Of a stretch of 64,000 nt of DNA, positions 58,438-64,000 are shown one piece after another. Every line of letters starts with the position of its first letter. Position 1 is the first letter of the stretch. The position numbers and the translations under genes were made by a program. The DNA lies in assembly GCA_963931865.1 (NCBI GenBank), contig OZ007514.1, positions 3,048,027-3,112,026 of the forward strand, written 5' to 3'. The DNA comes from Axinella damicornis (lineage: Eukaryota > Porifera > Demospongiae > Axinellida > Axinellidae). The notes beneath the pieces were generated by a model. The model made no database searches. It worked only from the letters and a program-made list of their open reading frames with translations, and had not been told where the DNA came from.

Positions 58438-61400
58438 TTAGTTAATGGAGCCATAAGTGTACACAGGGGTTATCCATGTCAGTTTTTCATTAACCGCTTC
58501 TTTGCTTTCTGTGGGGTCAGCAACTGTGTGTTCTTGGTCAGGGTAATGTGATAATGGTCCGTACCCATTTGGGTTTATCAGCCGGTCTGGAAGAGAGTCA
58601 GTATCAGACTCAGACTCCACTTCTGCGTCTGTTTGACCTAGATGTCTATTTGCCATTCTGTGTTTTTTCAAGTCCCTGTACTTCATTTTGAGGCATTGAG
58701 TGAGGCCAGTCACATCTGCCAGCTGAAAGGCAACGATACCAATGAATGTTACGAGTGCTATAGTGACACAGGTGTATCCAACAGCAAGCTGATTCCCTCC
58801 TGAGTGATTTGCATGGTAGGTGAAACCAACAAGGACGATTAGGTTCAGAGCAAATGAACCTTCTAGAGCATCTAGGTAACTGTTCTTGTAAACCCCACCA
58901 CTAGTCCAGGCCCACAGTTGCAGAGTCCCAGTTCCTAATAGAATTGCTAGGAGGTTGATGCTAGGGTCTTGCTGATGATTGAGGGCAAAGACTAGAAGAA
59001 GAATAAAGCGAAGCACAAGCAGCAGTCCAGGCCAGTAGCGGTGTCTTGCTTTGTAAGGAGCATGGTATGAATCCATGAAAAACTTCAGCCTAGCACTGTT
59101 GACCCATGCAAAGAGCCTGAGGTGTGATACAGCCTGCAGCCATTGACCAAAGAGGAGAAGGAGAGTGTAAGGAACAAAAATTAAGAGGAAGACAAGTGTC
59201 GCAAACACGAAAAGTGGAATGTGTATTGTACTGAGGTAGTCAATGTTTGCATCATACAGCCACACCCCTCTGTTGTATGTTGGATATTCCAGGTAGGTGA
59301 CATAAAGTGCAGCGATCAAGTTGCGAAGGATCTTCGTATATGAGAGGAGGATGAGTGTTGCCAAGACAGAAACTGGGTTGTTGCCCAGCAATTTTGTAAA
59401 CCTGTGTGAGAAATGGCTAGCAAGTATTATGAGTCCTACTATCACCCAGATATAAACAGGGAACACAAATTGAAGCCATGTTTTGCTGTAAGCATTCATC
59501 CCTTTGTAGAAACATGTTTCAAAACCAAAGTCAAGGTTTAGCCAAGCAATGAAGACTGATAAAACGTCAGTAGATTCCACAGGTATAAATAGAGTGCGGT
59601 TTACTCCAACAATATTAGCATAGAACACTAGCCCACTGAGTGTTCCTGTTGCTACAGTCAGTTTGCTGACAAGGAGAAAGAAGACTAGAGCTAGTCCCAT
59701 CAGTGCAAAAGGGATGATCAAGACAAGATGGATATTGGTGCACTGCTTGCATTGAGAAGTGCCCAGTACAAGACTGTAACCTTTCTTGCAAGCTCCACAC
59801 AAGAGACCTGACCTGTTGTATGCACACTGCAAGTCTGTATTGTTAAGAGGAAAGTCCACTGTATGAGAGACACAATAGTCAAAGGGGCAGTGTGGATGGA
59901 GAATGAGTGCATCAGATTCATTGTCATACCCAACCCAAAAGTGGTCACGTGAATGACGAGATATTCGTCCCAATCCATCAGTTATGTCGCAGTTGTTTGT
60001 GTATTTGGCAAGTCTTTGGTTACACACACATGATCGTTCTATCTCTGAAAGGTTAAACCCTGGTGGACAGGTTTGATTGACATCCAGGGTAAGATGCAGT
60101 TCATTGCCAAGTGTTGAACATGGACCGTCTGCATACAACTTCAGCTCAACATTGCCAAGCAGCGAAAACACAGTGTAGTTGAGAGTGGTGCAAGTATTAA
60201 ATGTTGCTTGGGCATACTGGAGGGGATGAAGGTTGCCTATGGGTGTGGATGAATAATACTCATAATTCAAATGACCTCTGACTGTTATAGGAACTGTTCC
60301 ATTTCTCTGTCCAACTGCAACCACAGAAACATGGAATGTTTCACCAGGATGCACTGTGTACGACTTGTCTGACTTACTGCAGTTCGGCCGTTTGTTTTCA
60401 CATGGGCATACACGAAATGGACGAGAAGAAATTCTTGAATTTGTATTGTGATTTTCAATGTGGACTAACTTGTCAAACACTTCACCTGAACTATGCGATT
60501 CCAGGTCAGTAAGTTTGCAATAATCTATTGCACCACCATATAGCACACTGCCAGCTTCAGCAGAGTTATCCTTGAAAACAAATTGGGCATCAATGTTGGA
60601 TAGATTTTGACCTGGGAGTTGAAAGAAGCAGTCGTTTGCAGTATATGTGCCAATTGTAGAACAGTAAATGAAGGGGTTATGATCCTCACCAACATAGATT
60701 GCACCTCCTAATAATGCATGATTGCTCTCCCAGTATACCACTGTGTTAGACAAAACGGAGAAAGTGGAGTTTCCCAGAGACACTCCCCCACCCCAGGCAT
60801 CTGCCGAGTTGTTGGTGAAGTTACATCTTCCAGTGAAACTTAGTGATGCATTGGCACCTGCAAAAATTGCACCACCAGAGTCATAGACTGCCGAGTTGTT
60901 GATGAAGTTGCTAGTTCCAGTGAAGTTCAATGATATGTTGTACGCTACAAAAATGGCACCGCCATTGTATGCTGAGTTATTGATGAAGTTGCTAGTTCCA
61001 GTGAAACTTAGTGATGTGTTGTAATCTCCATAAATTGCACCACCAGCATTGTAGACGTCTGAATTGTTGATGAAGTTGCTAGTTCCAGTGAAACTCAGTG
61101 ATGTGTTGTTTCTTGCACAAATTGTTTTACCATTAGAACTGATGAAGTTAGAGGTTCCAGTAATGTTCAAGGAGCTTGCTGATGCCCAGATTGCTGCAGA
61201 ATAGCAAAGTCTACTGAAAGGAAGACTGGTGATTGAATTGTTTATGAAGTGGATACTTCCAGTGGAACTGAGACTACAATTGGTCACATGTATTCCTGCT
61301 GATCCAAAAGTTGCATGATTTCTTAGGAAGGTTGTGTTGCCAATGAGTGTCAGTTTGCTGTGAAGAGCAGTGATGCCTCGTCCTCCAAAACAGGTGTTAG

Positions 61401-61995
61401 GTATGAGCTCCTCATGATCGCAGCGGTTATGTGTGAACTCATTGTTCCCTGCTAGAGTAATACTGGTGTGATGTACTGCAAGTGCAGTGCCGAGGTTGTC
61501 ATGGAAGGAACAGTTAACTAGTTCAGCATACTCTGTGGATTCCAAAAGGATGGCATATTTGCTACCATTAGGACTTAGTCTATCAAAACTCCTGCCACAA
61601 GATGTAATAGTCAAAGAATAAATTTTGAAGTCATCCATACTCGTGAAGCTGAGGCCAACTGACCCATTGCAAACAACTGTTGCTACATAACCTGAAGAAG
61701 ACTCTCCACATACGGTCAAACTGGATATGTTGGCAACAGTGATATTCATATCAAGAGTGTGGTCACCTGGCAAGAACACCATAGTGGTGTTGGAAGTGAA
61801 ATATAATTTGGCTTGTTGTGCATAGTCAGAGAGTGTGGCACATTGAATTGAATTGTGAGGGCAGGGAGAGCATGAAGTGCCAGTGGGTTGGGTTGGTGTA
61901 ACACAGTACACATTCTCAGCAGAGCAGCAGGAGAGGGTACTGAGTAGCAGTGCTGCCGCACAAACAATGAATGGTGTGAACTGAACCATCATCAA
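58438..61995 (-). CDS. P-type receptor-like protein P5 (1185 aa)
   Basis: One open frame. It has a signal peptide (MVQFTPFIVCAAALLLSTL, SCCSA), the VYCVTPTQPTGTSC cap, and early rungs. Four tandem SFTGTSNFINNSA-type rungs follow (60790-61110; one reads NFTNNSA and one FINNSD). The Cys-rich module (CPPGFNL, CPFDYC, LCGACKKGYSLVLGTSQC) and membrane domain are complete. In the tail the YxxPhi motif is YGPL, and the end is YTYGSIN. The last membrane segments carry family-unusual residues (GFTYHANHSGG for GSTMYVNHSGG). Three Met codons (61995, 61992, 61989) precede VQF. A TTTTTCCTACAG acceptor lies about 20 nt upstream. Role inferred only as a surface protein. Confidence 0.92.
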   Translation of the reverse strand: MMMVQFTPFIVCAAALLLSTLSCCSAENVYCVTPTQPTGTSCSPCPHNSIQCATLSDYAQQAKLYFTSNTTMVFLPGDHTLDMNITVANISSLTVCGESSSGYVATVVCNGSVGLSFTSMDDFKIYSLTITSCGRSFDRLSPNGSKYAILLESTEYAELVNCSFHDNLGTALAVHHTSITLAGNNEFTHNRCDHEELIPNTCFGGRGITALHSKLTLIGNTTFLRNHATFGSAGIHVTNCSLSSTGSIHFINNSITSLPFSRLCYSAAIWASASSLNITGTSNFISSNGKTICARNNTSLSFTGTSNFINNSDVYNAGGAIYGDYNTSLSFTGTSNFINNSAYNGGAIFVAYNISLNFTGTSNFINNSAVYDSGGAIFAGANASLSFTGRCNFTNNSADAWGGGVSLGNSTFSVLSNTVVYWESNHALLGGAIYVGEDHNPFIYCSTIGTYTANDCFFQLPGQNLSNIDAQFVFKDNSAEAGSVLYGGAIDYCKLTDLESHSSGEVFDKLVHIENHNTNSRISSRPFRVCPCENKRPNCSKSDKSYTVHPGETFHVSVVAVGQRNGTVPITVRGHLNYEYYSSTPIGNLHPLQYAQATFNTCTTLNYTVFSLLGNVELKLYADGPCSTLGNELHLTLDVNQTCPPGFNLSEIERSCVCNQRLAKYTNNCDITDGLGRISRHSRDHFWVGYDNESDALILHPHCPFDYCVSHTVDFPLNNTDLQCAYNRSGLLCGACKKGYSLVLGTSQCKQCTNIHLVLIIPFALMGLALVFFLLVSKLTVATGTLSGLVFYANIVGVNRTLFIPVESTDVLSVFIAWLNLDFGFETCFYKGMNAYSKTWLQFVFPVYIWVIVGLIILASHFSHRFTKLLGNNPVSVLATLILLSYTKILRNLIAALYVTYLEYPTYNRGVWLYDANIDYLSTIHIPLFVFATLVFLLIFVPYTLLLLFGQWLQAVSHLRLFAWVNSARLKFFMDSYHAPYKARHRYWPGLLLVLRFILLLVFALNHQQDPSINLLAILLGTGTLQLWAWTSGGVYKNSYLDALEGSFALNLIVLVGFTYHANHSGGNQLAVGYTCVTIALVTFIGIVAFQLADVTGLTQCLKMKYRDLKKHRMANRHLGQTDAEVESESDTDSLPDRLINPNGYGPLSHYPDQEHTVADPTESKEAVNEKLTWITPVYTYGSIN
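60790..61110 (-). repeat. In-frame tandem rung repeats of P5 (four copies)
   Basis: Four units of 81-90 bp with the GAGTTGTTGATGAAGTT marker or one-base variants. Confidence 0.82.
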
Positions 61996-62029
61996 TTCTT
62001 AAGGCAGACTGTAGGAAAAACAGTTAGCT

Positions 62030-63179
62030 AGTATTAAATATTTACATTCAACCATGACATTAACACAATAGATCTACTAGATCTTCGAAGGGCGGGCCCA
62101 TAGCAGATTCTGGGACTATAATATAAATAGATATAACAGTGGGAGTTTTTTCCACTTATTTTTAGAACCCCAATATTAGGCATTAGAACCCCCCTAGACT
62201 AGTGGCTGCCTACGGGCCTGAAGGGTGTGATAATTATTTCTTCAGTGCCATAGTGAAACTTGTGTAGAATTGAATTTGAACTACCCTGCATGGAGAAGGC
62301 AGAGCCTATTGTGAACCAGGTCCCCAGGACCAATGGCTTTATATCCCTTTCGAAGGATGCAGTGTGAACTATTTCAGGTGAAATGCCTTCAAGAACACAC
62401 CTAGCATAAATCACCAATTATCGGCATGACTTTATCATCAGCACCCGACCTACCAATTATTGGTGTTTAGTAAAATATGAGAGTAAGCGATGAAATACGG
62501 ATTCCGTTCGCTCTACGTCCTCGTCTGTTGAGTGTATTACGCGGTAGATACGTCTATAGGGGGTGGTTAGCTGGCTTGTAACATGGCAACCATACAAATC
62601 AAAGGCACCTGCTAAGTGCTTTTGACATGTGTTCTAACTGCCCTAATTGCTGTGATCCGGTCCGGTCGGTCCGGCCATGGCTGGACTATTTTTAGGGCAG
62701 GTTTTATTTTTTTTTTTTTTTTATTTTTTACAAAACAAATAGCATAGCTAGCTACATGACTGCACATTTACAATAAGTAGCTATAGGGCGAAGTGATCGC
62801 CTGATCATAAATGCAAAAGGAGCTCGTTAGCAAGACTACCTGCGTATAGTTTGAAGTTGCAAAAAGTTCATCTGACCGCACAGCGATGTATTATCCATGA
62901 TCCTTGGCCGGTTTCGTTCCCAGATTGAGATCCAGTACACCATGCACACCAGACATGATCACGAATCACGATCAGCACCGCGCCGCATATCCATGCGCAC
63001 CGCGTGCGCCCAGCGCTGCATGCAGTTTTAAGTGAACCTTCCACCATCCTCCATGGCCACTCTCGTTCTCGTTCCCAAAAAGGGCCTTCGGGTAGACAAA
63101 GGTAGTGTTTTATCCATATCCAAAATTCTTGCAATTTTACTGAAGATTGTACCAGAAACGATCCCAGAAGGTGTTGGAC

Positions 63180-63221
<42 letters not shown>

Positions 63222-64000
63222 AGCGAGCTGGCGCGCTTCGCACGCTTATAGACGCCGCCCGCACCAAACGACAATCATGCATGGCCGCCTCAACCAATGT
63301 ACTGGCCTGACCATCCGCTTCCGGCACCCCTGATCTGATGAGGTAATCTCCTAGCCAGACATTCTGTCATGCACTTTGGGCTATACGGTACGTTCACCTC
63401 AGTCGAGCTTTTCGGATATTGTGCGTGTCCATGTCCCTGGCCTAGCTACGTAGCTACAGAATAAAACGCTTTTACAACGCATGCGTAGCTATACACACCA
63501 GTGTAGCTAGCTACTCTGACTTTCACTCACCGTGCAGTCGAGTCAGCTGCAGTCAGTTTTCCTTCGCTTACAACACCTTCGAATTCCCAGCAGCAACAGT
63601 ATAGCAGCACGTTGGTGATTCAGCTGTATATCTAGCTACAGTTATCATACTGCGGCGGCTGATAACTAAGTCGAGGCACGGCATCGCTGACATCGCAACT
63701 GTAGTGGAAGTCTGTGGTTAAATCGGCACCGTCGTATACTTTGATCTTAGAACCCAATTTCTGTAGCTAACAATTACTGTTTTCACCTCGTGACTTTGTA
63801 GCTAACGAAGGAGAACTCCCCACCAACTATGATGCTTTGTCACATCCTTTCCACCCTGACCTGGTCATTGACCGATGGATTAAAATACCATTAGTATTTT
63901 GAACCTATATTATCTATGTTTGAATGTGGCCTAAATACCAATAGCTACCCTGCTGAATCTCTCTACACAAAAACAATCCAAAACTGAATAGCAGCTGTCA
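62030..64000. repeat. Segmental duplication upstream of P5 (Ginger1-free copy)
   Basis: Counterpart of 34800-36360 plus 40972-41690. The Ginger1 pair is missing; at the corresponding point there is a pure C40 tract (63181-63220) between GATCCCAGAAGGTGTTGGACA and GAGCGAGCTGGCGC. The match continues to the window edge. No gene is recognised; proline-rich frames here only read the C tract. Confidence 0.88.
63181..63220. repeat. Pure C40 tract
   Basis: Forty consecutive C residues at the point where the paralogous locus holds the transposon pair. Confidence 0.9.

Noticed and set aside
63032..63310. Proline-rich small protein genes at the C/G tracts (also near 17405-17587 and 43034-43237)
   Set aside because: The prolines only translate homopolymer C or G; no motif or conservation outside the tract.
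1..64000. Bacterial (chlamydial) origin or contamination, because of the Pmp-like repeats
   Set aside because: Splice sites, very dense N-glycosylation sequons, multi-pass eukaryote-like domain, MITEs and Ginger1 elements all point to a eukaryote; no bacterial gene organisation is present.
1..64000. tRNA or rRNA genes
   Set aside because: No cloverleaf with A/B box signals or conserved rRNA segments was noticed by eye; a covariance-model search would be needed for certainty.

Overview
The window looks like metazoan nuclear DNA, most probably from a demosponge (Amphimedon-like). The reasons are large secreted or membrane proteins full of N-glycosylation sequons, spliceosomal splice sites, Ginger1-type DNA transposons, many MITEs, and abundant AGCT/TAGC microsatellite drift. 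The species is inference; nothing in the sequence names it.

The backbone is a tandem array of nine large genes, all on the minus strand, from two paralogous families. I call them P-type (start near MVQxTPF, end near YGSIN) and B-type (mature start xTEYYVKPTEF, end LREPLLTN). Both have a signal peptide, an N-terminal Cys-containing cap, a right-handed parallel beta-helix-like ectodomain, a Cys-rich juxtamembrane module (CPFDYC ... LCGxCxxGxSLxLGxSQCxxC) and about eight to ten membrane segments followed by a cytoplasmic tail. The P-type ectodomain carries a tandem run of FINNSA/GGAI rungs resembling chlamydial Pmp repeats. The order from left to right is B-A (cut by the window edge), P1, a B relic, P2, a B relic, B-B, B-C, P3, the Ginger1 pair, B-D, P4, an orphan B upstream region, P5. 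The ancestral unit therefore seems to be [B gene - B upstream block - P 3' flank - P gene], duplicated about five times.

P1, P3 and P5 are open from start to stop. P2 and P4, and all four B copies, are broken by short indels (1 to 32 bp) that leave most of the protein recognisable in shifted frames. Conserved 3' splice sites lie just upstream of every start codon in both families, so each gene probably has a 5' UTR intron and a single coding exon. The array reads as a fast-evolving receptor-like family with intact members and a store of recently broken members; ligand and function are unknown.

Between P3 and B-D the array is interrupted by two head-to-tail Ginger1 transposons (36372-38374 and 38379-40955). 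They share one CCGG target site, so the order is CCGG-E1-CCGG-E2-CCGG. E2 has identical 106-bp inverted termini, an intact DDE integrase core, a Ulp1-like protease part damaged by a 77-bp patch, and a PHD finger. They sit inside a segmental duplication (upstream of P3 and of P5) whose other copy at 63.2 kb lacks them. The remaining intergenic DNA holds duplicated flanks, foldback MITEs of at least four kinds, a 115-bp minisatellite, and long pure C/G tracts. I found no rRNA, tRNA or CRISPR.
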